Below are positions 24,203 through 37,189 of a DNA stretch of 64,000 nucleotides, piece after piece. This stretch comes from Prinsepia uniflora (taxonomy: Eukaryota > Streptophyta > Magnoliopsida > Rosales > Rosaceae), in the NCBI GenBank assembly GCA_032719365.1, contig CM064862.1:4352501-4416500 (forward strand), in the 5' to 3' direction. A program made the position numbers and the translations under genes. The stretch's first letter is position 1. Every line of letters starts with the position of its first letter. The notes under the pieces are model-generated. The model was not told where the DNA came from. It saw only the letters and a list, made by a program, of their open reading frames with translations, and searched no databases.

Positions 24203-24709
24203 GCTTTTTAGCTGAAATGCACCGAAAATTGTAATTTTGATCTCATTTTGCACCTACATACTTAATTTTTCCTCACTTAATTACCACCCAAAACCCACCC
24301 TCCATACATAATTTGCATCAATTCAGTTAACTATATCCAATAGTAATATCAGGAGTAATCTTATCATCTTAAGTCTTGAGGTTATGAACGAGGCCTTAAA
24401 TGCAATATATGACACGGAAAATCGGGATAAGTATGAAAAAAATTGGGATGGGTACACTATGAATGGTTTCAAATTTGTTCATGTGTATCATAATTTGTCT
24501 CGTCATGTATATTTAGTGGTTTATTCATAGGCTTGATATAAACAAAATTGTTCATGATATTGACGACTAAATTAATGGATGGAGTTAATGAAATTTGTGA
24601 AAGTTTTTATATGGAGGATGGATTTTAAGTGGTAAATGAGACAAATGAGCGTTTTGGGCGTAAAAGTGTGATGAAAATTACAGTTTTTGGTGCATTTCGA
24701 TTAAAAAGC
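24203..24709. mobile_element. Inverted-repeat MITE upstream of the zinc-finger gene
   Basis: Imperfect terminal inverted repeats of about 40 bp: the left arm starts GCTTTTTAGCTGAAATGCAC, and the right arm read on the minus strand starts GCTTTTTAATCGAAATGCAC. Both continue with a (C)AAAAA.TGTAATTTT-like block. The flanks share TTAT (24199-24202 and 24710-24713). The superfamily is uncertain. Confidence 0.7.
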
Positions 24710-25768
24710 TTATATGTTTATTATTATTTATATAAGTCGAACTTGAAATTTCTCGTAATAGCATTATATATAGTCAAAAGTGCCAATTTTTATTATTTTT
24801 TCTTCTCCATAATATCGGTCATGTGATATTAATTGGGGAGGATGAATTGAATAAATTAGAAAAACTATCGTAGAGATGAATGTTTTTAACCACTTTGATA
24901 CAATAAAATTTCCCCTATTTATTTAATTGGCTAAGAATTAATTAAATAAGGAACAAAATTTTCAATTTGTTCTGAATATCAATGAGTCAATCGAACAATT
25001 AACTTCTTTTGTTTTAGATAATTAATGAACACACTAAAACAGTTATGACGATGATGGCCGGGGAGTTCAATGCATGATGGATGCATGAATTCAATAGATG
25101 CATTAAATAGCAAGTGAATAATTTTTGGATGTAAAACTAATAAATTAATAACATATTTACTTATTTGAAATAAAAAATTAAAAATCGAGGAGTTAATTAC
25201 GTGATTAATATATTAATCGTGATGTACAAAGTGGTAAGATACGTACTAGAGTTTGTAGAGTAAGGAATAAAGCTAGGATTATTAATACTTCTAATTTATT
25301 TTTGAATCCATTACTAAATTTGGGAGAATGGTGGTTTAAACTAGGAATTTATTCTCTACAGATAATCATGAATAATATGGTAAATTATCTTTAAACTATG
25401 TACGTTCAATTCTCAATGGAAAGTGGACACATATTTTCTAGAATTTATTAGGATCCGTACGTAGTCGAGGCCGTGGTGACAACATAATGGTAACTATCTC
25501 TTCGGGATTTATTTTTCTTCCTAGTTTTACTTTTTGTTTAGTTTGTCTAAATAAATGAGAATATCATGTTACATTAGCTATTAAATGAGAAACCGAGAAG
25601 AGGAAGAAGAAGAAGAAGAAAAAAAAAAATACATATATACATAAACGATGTCGGCCAAGCTGCAGAGAAAAATCCGGCTGAGGAAGGACAATCGATCGAA
25701 TATATATAGCTCTATGATAGTTTCTCTTGTATGTTTATTTATTTTGAGTATAACATGGAGATCTATTA
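24710..25768. other. AT-rich intergenic DNA
   Basis: No coding frame with a family signature. A (GAA)n run lies near 25600-25622. Nothing else is supported. Confidence 0.35.
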
Positions 25769-26200
25769 GGCTACGTTTGGTATGCCGTAAAAATGATTGA
25801 ATAGGATAATATAGTACAAAATCAGTGTTTGGTATCATTCGTATTAATTAGTCACCATATAAATTAATAAAGTTGTCTTTATACGATTTAGACATGCTAA
25901 AATAATACTCTTAAAATTTTCCGTATTAAATAGTCAGATGACTAGCAATCTTAAAAAGTATCATAATAATAATAATAATAATAATAAATAAGAACTAGTA
26001 ATAATAATAATAATAATAATTAATAAATATTAACAAAAATAATATATCAATAATTAATCAAAATAAATAATAAATAATAATATACATAATTAATATTTAT
26101 GATAAATATTTCTTATCAACTAAAAAGTTAGTCTATCCGATGAACAGATTAGTCTATACGATTCAAATAATTAGTATAATACGGTGTGCCAAACAAGGCC
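25769..26200. mobile_element. PIF/Harbinger-type MITE
   Basis: Ends are GGCTACGTTTGGTATGCCGTA on the left (21 bases) and, on the minus strand, GGCCTTGTTTGGCACACCGTA on the right, flanked by TTA on both sides (25766-25768 and 26201-26203). The TTA duplication and GG..GTTTGG ends are those of Tourist-like elements. The interior holds an AAT trinucleotide microsatellite (about 25963-26020). Confidence 0.85.
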
Positions 26201-26374
26201 TTAAGGTATACGTTTGACAAAGAAATTCTAAAGTATTTTGAAAAAAAAAATAGATCAAATTAGTTAAAATAATAATTAAATGCACGTCCGGTTCAAATAT
26301 TTGAATGGTTAGGGCAAAAGTATAAAATATATATGTCCTCAATTCACATATTTGCATAGACCCTGCTTCTAACC

Positions 26375-26736
26375 ATGAATGAAAATATCTGCAATATTCG
26401 TAAAACTTTTGTCGATATATCTGTATTTTAGAATCTCGATATTAAAATAGAGGGGGAAAAATATCCGCAATATATTTGTAAATATACTCATATTTAAGGA
26501 TCATGATATAAAAATAGGGAGGGAAGAATAATACCCCTCAATTTCCATGATATATAGATATTAGTCTTATATAAATATTATTAGGTACTAAATTTTTTTC
26601 TAAAATTTCATCCAAAATTTTCAAGTTTTAGACTAAATTTCCAAAAAAAAAAAAAGTTGAGTATGAATAATAATGATATTGATATTTTCATAAATCTAAT
26701 TGTCGATATTTCCGTGAAAAGCGATATTTTCATTCT
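26375..26736. mobile_element. MITE with 11-bp target duplication (Mutator-like)
   Basis: Flanked by an exact 11-bp duplication TGCTTCTAACC (26364-26374 and 26737-26747). The ends form inverted repeats ATGAATGAAAATATCTGC and AGAATGAAAATATCGC. A long target duplication of 9-11 bp points to the Mutator superfamily. The inside is AT-rich with no coding capacity. Confidence 0.8.
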
Positions 26737-26747
26737 TGCTTCTAACC

Positions 26748-27629
26748 CTCAATTCTTTTGACTTAATAATGCTTTCAATGAAATGATAAATTAAAATAAG
26801 TGAGATACATAATAATACAAAAAAAAATTGATAAAAAGAGAAAATTTTAAATTATAACAAAAATTTAGCTTTACTTCAAAATCATCCGGTAAAAAGATTT
26901 TTTATTTAAGAAGAGAACTCAACTCAGCTTTTAACCTTACTTCAGTATTTCAGTCCAAAATTCCAAATAATTGCTAATTCAAAAATATTGAAACTAGATT
27001 TCCAAATAATTGCTAATTTCAAGAATATTGAAATTTAGCTTTTTCTTTCTGTGAAACCGTTTTTTCGTGATTCGTGTTGATTCGTGTCTTCTTTTTTTTG
27101 GGTGGAATTCTGATCAATGAAACTATTCTAGCCTCTAATGAATGTTAAAGGCCTTTGATTTCTATGTGGTAGGTTTTCTTTAATTTTTTTTTTAATATAC
27201 GTGAAAGATTAATAATTTTAAGACTTATATTTGTTTGAGTGTGGGGCTTGCGTCCCTTTATCCCTTGATAATCGCCGACCAGACTAAATGTAATGCATTT
27301 ATTGAGATTTCAAAGTAATTATTTTATAGGTGTTATTTCAAAATCTAATTAAGCTTATATAATATATTTTTAATTTCTCTTTTTTTTAGTGCATTTTTAA
27401 TAATATAAGCTAATAATTTCTTAATGTCATAAAATTTCTCATATATCCCAACAATAACCCAAAAGAATGAATAGTTTTTTTCTTTTTCTTTTGGGGAGAC
27501 GCATGATTGAAGTGCTTCCTTTGATGTGGTATCTTTCATAGTGGAAATTAATGTGGTAGGATTTGTGAGGTTTCGTATATTTGGTTATATAAAAATAGAA
27601 TTAAATTAATTCAAACACGTAATATATAT
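26748..27629. other. AT-rich intergenic DNA
   Basis: A short repeated phrase (CCAAATAATTGCTAATT) occurs twice near 26963-27020. There is no gene or terminal repeat that I can support. Confidence 0.35.
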
Positions 27630-28062
27630 CACTTTAAGAAAAAGGAAGTTGTTCAACCGAATTTTGTCGATAAATAATTTTTTTGTTGCTTAATCAAATT
27701 TTGCCCAACATATACTGAACATCGTCGGGTCATATCTTGACGGGAAGAAAAATCAGTTGTTTGCACATAAAATTGGCACCATCACCCGATGAATTTATCG
27801 TGTCTATCGAGTAACATGTTGCCCAACACACATGCAGCATTGCTCGAAAACCACGACAAATTACTTTCGTCGGGTAACATGTAGCATTGACACACATGTT
27901 GCCTGACAAATCATTAAACATTTCCTTGTGAATTCCTTCGCTGGGTAATAGTCTAAATATATTAACTACACAGCCGCCCCAATCTTCTTCCTATCTGCCC
28001 ATTATTTCTCCCTCGCGGCTCTTTTTATCTCTCCATCTCCCTCTCTCTCTCTATATATATAC

Positions 28063-28098
<36 letters not shown>

Positions 28099-29510
28099 CT
28101 CACTCTCTCTCACTTACTCATTAATTCATCAACCGTCAACTTTTCATCACCATTTTGACTACCAATAAAATCTCTTTCTCTAATTCAATAATATAACAAT
28201 TTTGAAGGTTTGAAAAATATTATTTTTTATAGTTTTAAAGTTTTGATGTTTGATTGGAAACAAATTATGTCTTGTGTTATATGAAATTTATTGTTGATTT
28301 GAAGGACTAACTATAAAAAGGTATGTGTGTTTGCCTCTCAATTTGATTGTGTATTTATTGTGCAAAATGTGTACAAATTGTTAGTAATTTGTGTAGAAAT
28401 GGTGTAGGAAATTAGAAAATTTGTTAAGAAAATATGAAAATAGAAAATATGTTATGAAATTAGGAAATTAGAAAATATTTTAGGAAAATATGAAAATAAA
28501 AAATATTTTATAAAATTATTGAAATTAGAAAATATGTTAGGAAAATAAAAAATTGGGTATAATATTATTGAAAGAGAAATTATGTTAGGAAAATAGAAAA
28601 TAAGTTAGAAAATTATTGAAAAATAGAAAATAAGTTCGGAAAGCATAAAATATTTTCAGAAAATAGGTAAGGAAATTAGAAACGGGTAAGCTCTGCGATA
28701 TGGCTCAACTCGCTAAGGTCCTTAATCGTTTGTGTAATCGTGGCCTAGATGACATTCTGTCATAACCTCTGCCCGCAGCCTAACAGTTCGCTTCACCCGC
28801 TCAGCCTTCCCACCCCGACCACCTCGACCAGCCCAACCACCCCGACTTGTAACCTAACATTTCAATATTTATTTTTTGTAAAACGTTCGTTTAATTTTAA
28901 TTATGTACAAACATAATTTTAAATTTTATTAATATATGTTTTTTAATTTCATATTTTAATTGTATTAATTGTATTAATTTTTATATTCATTAAATATTTA
29001 ACTAATTGATCAATATAAATTATAATAAATTTAAATATTTAATTTTTTTTATTTTCTATTTTAAACTTTGCTCTAAGAAGTAGAAAATTCGTCGCGTAAA
29101 ACGAATTATAAAATTTCTCTCGACGACGGCCTTCTCGAATAAAATTGAATTCAATGGATTGCCACCAATACACTTACATGTAGCCCAACGATAAACGTTG
29201 TTGGGCCAAGTTAACACCCTATAATTCGATGGGTGATCACCGAATAGTTAAAATGTTACCTGAGAAAAACCTTCGTCGAGCGAACATCATTGACTGTCTG
29301 ATTCGACAAATTGACGCTGACGAAGGTAGTCATCGGGCAACATTGTGTTACCCGACAACCACGATTTTTTCGTCGGGTTATGTTTTAATCCGACGACATT
29401 GGCTCGACGAATTCACCTGACAGAGTGTCACTAGTTAACGTCTTACCCGACGAAGACTTAAGATTGCTCAATGAAGACCTTCGCCACGCCTTGGTAAATT
29501 TCTTGTAGTG
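27630..29510. mobile_element. Non-autonomous CACTA-type transposon
   Basis: The left end reads CACTTTAAGAAA and the right end, on the minus strand, reads CACTACAAGAAATTTACC, the classic CACTA terminus. Both sides carry the 3-bp duplication TAT (27627-27629 and 29511-29513). Both subterminal regions contain many copies of CGTCGGGTAA-like and CCCGACGA-like motifs in both orientations (27724-27960 and 29090-29480), as expected for transposase-binding repeats. The 1,881-bp interior has a TA/CT microsatellite, AT-rich degenerate repeats and a GC-richer patch (28690-28860), but no transposase frame. The left terminus is diverged. Confidence 0.78.
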
Positions 29511-29513
29511 TAT

Positions 29514-29989
29514 ATATCTATTCTTCATTTAAGATCGACAATTTATAATTAAACGTGGTAGTTCCCCAACTTTCCATGATGAAAATTTAAAAATAACAAA
29601 CTTCTATATAAAATTTTAATTGAAATTTGTGACATCCTATTTGTTTTTTTTTTTTGGCCATGGAATAATTTCCAAGTCAATTTATTATCCCTGGCCTCAT
29701 GAGTTTCATAATTAAAGAAGGAAACAAGTTCAACAAAGTAAAAGGTAACACAAATTAAGCTTTACAATATATCTTTTAAGATAATCTCATTATCGATCTA
29801 ATCATGAAACTATGAGTGATCGATGTGCAACTAGCTATTTCAAGTTTTAGCCAGCACAACATATTTTGGCTTTAGCATTCGGTATGATGTTAATAATACA
29901 ATAGCACTTCTCATGTAAAAAGTAAATATATATATCAAAGACTAACACAAAATTAATTATAACCCTAGGGCTTTAATTTGATGCTATGG
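29514..29989. other. AT-rich intergenic DNA
   Basis: Nothing beyond poly-T and AT-rich sequence can be supported. Confidence 0.3.
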
Positions 29990-30840
29990 TGCCCCATCGT
30001 TTAAATTTTTTATTTTATTTTAGCTTATTAGTCTAAAAGCCATTTAATTTTTCACTTATTCTCACTTTCTCCTTTTAAGTTTTAATTTTTGTTCATTTAT
30101 TTTGTAAAATGATCACTTCATTATCCACGTTCATCTATTTCGTCAAATCACTTTAATCACTGTCGACCATATATATATATATATATATATACTTATGTGG
30201 CACCCACGTTACATCTTAAACTTACCACTTGGCCGGTCTCGATCAGCTTTTCCTTTTGACATATGCATGAACTAAACATGGTGATCGATGGATCCTGACC
30301 ATCATATAATAAACCTCCACTTCCGTAAGATGGAGGTCGTTCCTCCAAATTTTCCTCCTAGGGTTTTGGGACTCCTAGGTTGTGGCATGGGGTTGGGATT
30401 TGGGTGGGTGTTTTATTAATTAATTTATTTTTTCTTTGGTTTTTGTTTTAATTTTTTTTAAAGCTTTAAATATCCAACCATTCTTGTCCACATTGGTGCT
30501 ACACTTATAATTGACAACAAGTAGAGAAATTTGGCAAAAAAATGAGGTCAATTGGATGATGAAGTTGTCATTTTGGCCTCAAGTGAGAAAAATTGATATT
30601 CAAATGGAAAAATGAGACGGTAGTGGCAAACTCAAGTGGTAACATTGGTGCCACGTAAGCATATTCGACGACACGTACAGTTAGAGAAACTTGACGAAAA
30701 TGAGGTAATGGGCCAGAATGACAGAATGTTTAGAGAGTTAAGTGATAAAATTAATTAAAATTCAAAGAGAGAAGTGAGAAGATATGTCAAATTTAAGGGA
30801 TATTTGAAATAATAAATCTTTTATTTTTATAGATCGTCGT
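29990..30840. mobile_element. Long inverted-repeat (foldback-like) element
   Basis: The left block (about 29990-30215) and right block (about 30590-30835) are diverged inverted copies. CTTATGTGGCACC on the left pairs with GGTGCCACGTAAG on the right, and flanking CACTTCATTATC, TCGTCAAAT and TTCTCACTTTCTC phrases have partners in mirrored order. A (TA)n tract (30169-30191) splits the left arm. Exact ends and target duplication were not resolved. A second copy of the GGTGC.AC..AGAGAAA.TTG block near 30496 suggests rearrangement. Confidence 0.5.
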
Positions 30841-31701
30841 CGTAAGGAAATGCTACTATTTTCAGTGGCAGAGGGAGGGTGTCCAGGGATATACTTATAT
30901 ATATATATATATATCACTAAAATAACTATTAAAATTAATTTTATTTAAAAAATTAGTTTTACATTATAATTTTGTTTTTATTAAATAGATCAATTTATTA
31001 GTTATTGCACGTACATGTAAACTTTGCGTTTATACATAGTTTCTTATTTTTAAACGTAAAAAGTTGCTAAAAATATGATACGAATTTTTTCGATTTTTAT
31101 TTTATTTTATTTTATTACGTTGATTCAAATGATTTGAATAATTTATGAGTTAAGCTACATCAAAAGCTAAATATATTTCTTTTATAAAAAAGTCCCCTTA
31201 AAATTAAAATTATGACTACACACACTAATTACTTTGACTTCCTTGTATTTTGACTATTTTCCATTTCCAAATATATTTTTACAACTTCTTATTTTTATTT
31301 TTAAAGAACTTGATTAACGTACGTCGACATGGCCTAACTACTTAATTAATGTCACTTGAATAATCAGCCTGCCTTTTTCTATGGACAAATCAATCATCAA
31401 CCATCATGTGTATAAATTTTTTTTGGCAATTTTCTCTCAAACATGAAATTAAATAAATTGGATAAGTACATTTTATTACTCTGATAATACATTAACAATA
31501 ATATAATCATATAACCCAATATTTGTTTTATATATATTTTTACATTATATAATTAACTAGGTTTACTCATTGCTTATGCATGGAACAACCAACACGTACA
31601 TATATACCAATTTTCAGACACTCTTTTCTCTGCGATCTCTTGCTATTCTTACTTTGCATAATTGCATGTATGTATACCTATGAGTCACCATGGTATTGGC
31701 C
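30841..31701. other. AT-rich intergenic DNA
   Basis: It contains a short TA tract near 30895-30914. No coding or repeat structure was recognised. Confidence 0.3.
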
Positions 31702-31706
31702 ATTGG

Positions 31707-32069
31707 TGTTGAGCTGTGAGGAAAATATCTTACATCGGAAAAGTACAACTATAATTTGTGTCTTATAAGATCTTGGACTACTCCTCACATTGCCAATTAA
31801 TTTTGGGGTAGAACCTCAACTTCTTATATGATATCATGAGCGGGGTTATTTCACGTGAAGGCTTAACCGTCACACGTGTCCACACGTATCCATTCAAATT
31901 GTCACGTGATATGCTGCAAAATCCGCCACACGTGAGGGGGACGGCGTGTTGAAATGTGAGGAAAATGTTTTACATCAGAAAAAACACAACTACAATTTAT
32001 GACTTATAAGATTTTGGGGCTACACCCCTCATTACCAATTGGTTTTGAGTGGAACCTCAACTTCTTACT
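31707..32069 (+). mobile_element. Diverged TRIM retrotransposon (363 bp)
   Basis: Two LTRs of about 122 bp (31707-31828 and 31947-32069) start TGTTGAGCTGTGAGGAAAAT and TGTTGAAATGTGAGGAAAAT. Between them are a decayed primer site TGATATCATGAGC (31829) and a purine-rich CACGTGAGGGGGACGGCG just before the second LTR. The target duplication ATTGG is exact (31702-31706 and 32070-32074). It is related to the TRIM at 39266 but older. Confidence 0.85.
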
Positions 32070-32074
32070 ATTGG

Positions 32075-33142
32075 CACCTCCTTAGTAAGCTTATTTCGTA
32101 ATTTATCTCTCTCTCTCTCTCGGCCGGGGACCAGGTACGTACTAGTAGTTGGTGACTTGGTGTTGGTGCTTATAGCTTTGTTGGCTGTTTTATATCTGTT
32201 GCAGGGAGGATTCTGTAAAGAGCTAGTGGTCCTCCTCACAAAAATATGTTATAAGTAGATATATAACACAAATACAAACACGGATTTCACTGTAAACTGG
32301 CATGTTATACATACCCTATATCTGTAATTTTTAACATCAAATCTATATATCATTGGGTAATAAATTAACAAAACTACTAAATAAAATATTTCTAAAATAA
32401 CACCTATCAAAATGTTACTTACAAATTATCCTTCTAAATCATTGTATATCTAATCATTTGAAATCCCTTACTATTATTTGAGATTCCTTAGAAAGGGTTG
32501 GTAATTTTGAAGTTTTTCTATCCAAACATAACCTATAAGAACCCATGTCCATAGCGCTTTCGGTTTCCGAGGAATGTCAATCCAACACTAGCTAGCTTAA
32601 AATTCTCATACAGCACCAAGCTGGGAGCCCTAAACAAATCAATAACCATGTGCTCAAGGTCTAGTATAGTCCACCAAAGTGGTAATTTAGGGTTTTTCTT
32701 AATTAAGGCTGCCTCAACCTCGAAGTCCGAGGTTAAAAAGTTAAAAAGTCCAAGCTCAACCCTGAGGTCTATTTAGATCTCAAAGCGAGGCGCCAGAGAC
32801 AACTTATAAAGAGTTGGACTAATCTTCATTGCTACGTAGTTTAATTTTAGGTGGAATTTCAATTTATTTTATGGTATCAAAACGATTCAATTTTTGTCTA
32901 ATATATGTTTTAGTACATGTCATTTAATATATATATATATATTGGCTATGTGTTAAATTTGAAAGTTCGTCATACATATGTGAATGTGTAAAAATATGAA
33001 GGGGGTGTTTGGCTACTCCCCTTCCTTGAGTTTGAATGGATCCTCAATTTACTTCTAATTCCAATTTCTATATTTCAAAAGTTAATTATGTACATACTCA
33101 AGGTTATAGTCTAGATCAGTTGAAGTCCCAAAATTGGGGCTC
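32075..33142. other. Intergenic DNA, nothing recognised
   Basis: A short CT run lies near 32107-32120. No supported gene; the short open frames here have no family features. Confidence 0.3.
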
Positions 33143-33145
33143 TTA

Positions 33146-33880
33146 GGCCATCTCTAACAGTCATGGCCTAAGGAGTTTCTTAAATCAAAATTTAGGACTC
33201 TAAAATATATCTTTTAATGAATATTACAAGGATGTATTTTACTATCTTCAACAATGGATCGAGTACTATATATTATATTTTGTTTAATATTTTATTATTT
33301 TTAATATATACATGCATATTCTTTAGTTTAATAATTAATTAATAAAACTTTGACCCAAAAAAAAAACAAGATTAATAAATAAAAATATAGTCATAGCTAG
33401 CTTAACAAATAATTTTCATACATGTAATCAAATAAAATGAAGAATATATGGGAAATATGTATCATTGATAAACATATTTATAGTTCAAATATAATATATC
33501 TTTTTCTAATTTTTAATTTATTTTTTTTTCGTTAAAGGGAATATTATAATTTCCCAATTTCAAATGGGATACCAACAAAAAATATTGGGAGTTGCAAATT
33601 GGACGTACATGAAGGAACCAACTAAACTCTTTTTAATTGGAAGGCCGTTAGGCAAGAAGGAACCACCAGAAGCATTGTCTGCTATAAAAAGCAGGTGACA
33701 GTGGATCCCGATTGTGCAAAACGTAATTTTGCCTCCCTAAAAGGTCACCCAAATAGAGAGTTGTCATTAATTTAGTTAAGTGGCTATAATTTGGTATTTA
33801 GGACACGATTTAGAACAGTTTCCAAAGATAAATTTTAACCCAAAATTCCAAAATTTTAATCTTTAGCATGAGAGATGACC
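33146..33880. mobile_element. Candidate MITE with TTA duplication
   Basis: Ends are GGCCATCTCTAACAG and, on the minus strand, GGTCATCTCTCATGC. TTA lies on each side (33143-33145 and 33881-33883). The 10-bp inverted end has one mismatch and the 735-bp interior is AT-rich without coding. Short ends make this less certain than the element at 25769. Confidence 0.5.
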
Positions 33881-33883
33881 TTA

Positions 33884-34711
<828 letters not shown>

Positions 34712-34717
34712 TCTCAT

Positions 34718-35086
34718 TGGCTTATCTGCCAGAAAACCAGCCTGCCAGCTTCATTCGTGCATGGCCGCTTGTTGGAGGACTCACTTTTCAACTACTAATT
34801 TTTCACCACCAAACTCAACTGTCTCTCACTCCTTTCATAATTCCAATCAATCGTAAATCGTAACTAAAGTCTCTTTAACAAAAATACTATTCTGATTTGA
34901 CTTAAAAATAACGTTATAATAATTGTATTATATCAATGAAACTCGTTAAATAATATTAATAAATTTACTTGTAAATAGCTCTCCGTTAAAAAAGTCTCAT
35001 TAGAACTCCTTTTCCATCTCTATTTATCATATCAAGACAAATCACTATCTTTCCCACCAATTTCTCACTTCATCACATATATATAT

Positions 35087-35129
<43 letters not shown>

Positions 35130-36697
35130 CTTCCTTTAGTTTAGACTTTATTTTTTAGCATTTGACATTTCTCATTAAAAACAATAGCATCTTACTCTAA
35201 GAAGATCATAATATTCTAAGAAGATCATAATATGTGATTTAATTAATAAATTAAATCACATATATATTATTGGTATTTATAAGTATAAAGTTGATATAAA
35301 CTAATATTAATAATAAGAATCGAAATGACGACCGTTCCTAGACGTTACATAATCGATAAGAAGAAATATTATCAAATTGGATTAATTAGCACCAATCTGG
35401 AGGTGGAGCCACCTCCAACTTATGAACATTGTTCGTACCTAATTTGATCGACCTGATTAAAAGCCGAGCAGTCCCACCTTAAAAACCTTCTAGGCCCTCT
35501 AATTGACAAATCGTACAAGGGACGCCTTCAACCGACCAAGGCTGGTCGGCACCACACTGGCGTCCCTTTGCCCTTACTCCTTTCTACGCAGAACTTCTTA
35601 CCCACAAGAGGAGCACCCAAAAGTATCTTGTGAGGTGAGTCTAAGTTAATCCATTTATTACATCAACAAACATATATGCCATTAATTAAGAATAAGAAAC
35701 CACATCTTCGCTAACCCTAATAACAACAGCAACCCTTGTTCATATTCCCGGATGATGGATCAAATAATTTAGCAAACCCCTTGTTTGGCATTAAAGTGAT
35801 GGTCATAGATTGAGGGCTTTGGGAGCTGGGGACCATGTAGGTTAAATGCAAGTGCACCACTTACATAGATCGATATCATGATGTCCCATTGGCCCTTATA
35901 AAAGTCGATAATTTTATTGACGCCAATCCTAGCTAGCTCTCTTGCCTTTTCCTTTGCCTCTTGATGTGGCAACGTCGCTTGCGACGTCTCATAACTCCAA
36001 AGGAGAGACATGTCCAACTTTATATGATAAAAATGCAATTGCCAAAACCTTTCTATTACTAGTTTCGACTTTGATTTTTGACCTAAAACATGAAGCCTAT
36101 AGTAAATAATCCATGTAAATTAAAGTTGGCTGGGTGAATTATATAAGTTGGATAAAATTTATAGTTTCACTAATATTTAAATAAATTAGGATTAAAGTCC
36201 ACCGATGATTATTTGGTCTAATGACGCTTTAATATCCACTTAATTATTGAAGATGTGGAAGCAATAACCAAAACACCATTATATATATATACATATATGT
36301 TTCCTAAAATTAAGCTCTTATTTTTAGCTTGCTAATAAAAAATTAATTAGAAATATATATTATATATATTAACATCAAATACGTATATAAACCAACTTAA
36401 CAAGAAAATATCATACATAATTTTTTTTTCTTCCAATTATCCTCGAAATATCATGCCTCTTATGATTTTCTTTATAATTGAAACCATAATTAGAGGCATG
36501 ATATTAGGGAGGAATAACCAAAGACATGTGAGCCATGAATGAATCCAAATCTGGTCATTGCCCAGCAACAAATGGGTCGCTATCTTGGGAAACCCTAATT
36601 CTGTTTTAACTAGTAAATAAGGCTTGGACTGACTTGGGTCTAGCAGGGTGCAGCTAATATATATATTGGTGCATATATATATGTCTTCACATTATAT

Positions 36698-36701
<4 letters not shown>
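34718..36701. other. Intergenic DNA with small palindromes
   Basis: It holds a TA tract (about 35094-35125), a doubled TCTAAGAAGATCATAATAT (about 35196-35232) and a near-perfect palindrome built on TGTGATTTAATT (35231-35265). A minus-strand 89-codon frame (35769-36038) is open but matches no family I know. Confidence 0.4.
36441..36512. repeat. Hairpin-forming inverted repeat
   Basis: The arms CCTCGAAATATCATGCCTCT and, after about 25 bases, AGAGGCATGATATTAGGGAGG on the same strand pair over about 20 bp with few mismatches. It could be a small foldback element end or a hairpin precursor. Confidence 0.6.
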
Positions 36702-36728
<27 letters not shown>

Positions 36729-36729
36729 G
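36702..36729. repeat. (CT)14 microsatellite
   Basis: A perfect CT run preceded by TA-rich sequence. Confidence 0.95.
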
Positions 36730-37135
36730 ACGAAAAGGAGTAAGAGATGGATAAAGAAAGGTTTGAGGTGGAAGTGAAGGGTCACTATCTTGTTGTTCCT
36801 TATCTCTCTTTTCCCATTAGGTGTCTTGGAATGTGACATTGGCTTTGAAGTTAGAAGAGATCAAGTGTTGGGCCTCTCAACTTTTGCTAGCTCTTTCTAT
36901 ATCACAAACTCGATCTTGTAGCGCGCGTAACATATATGGTGTTGCCATCTGTGGACCAAATTAATGGATACATGCAGACATATGATCTATACACTCCATC
37001 ATCGATCTCACCATCTGTCCTTTTTGCCAACCCTTGTTTCCATGCCACATTATTCGTACTTTTTGTCATTATATATTATTATTTACTATATGTATTATCA
37101 TGTATTCCTAGCTCCAATTCACTTTTGATGCTTCC

Positions 37136-37189
<54 letters not shown>

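Noticed and set aside
35769..36038. 89-codon minus-strand open frame
   Set aside because: It looks protein-like (EAKEKARELARIG) but has no recognisable family, no clear promoter and no neighbouring exons; not enough to call a gene.
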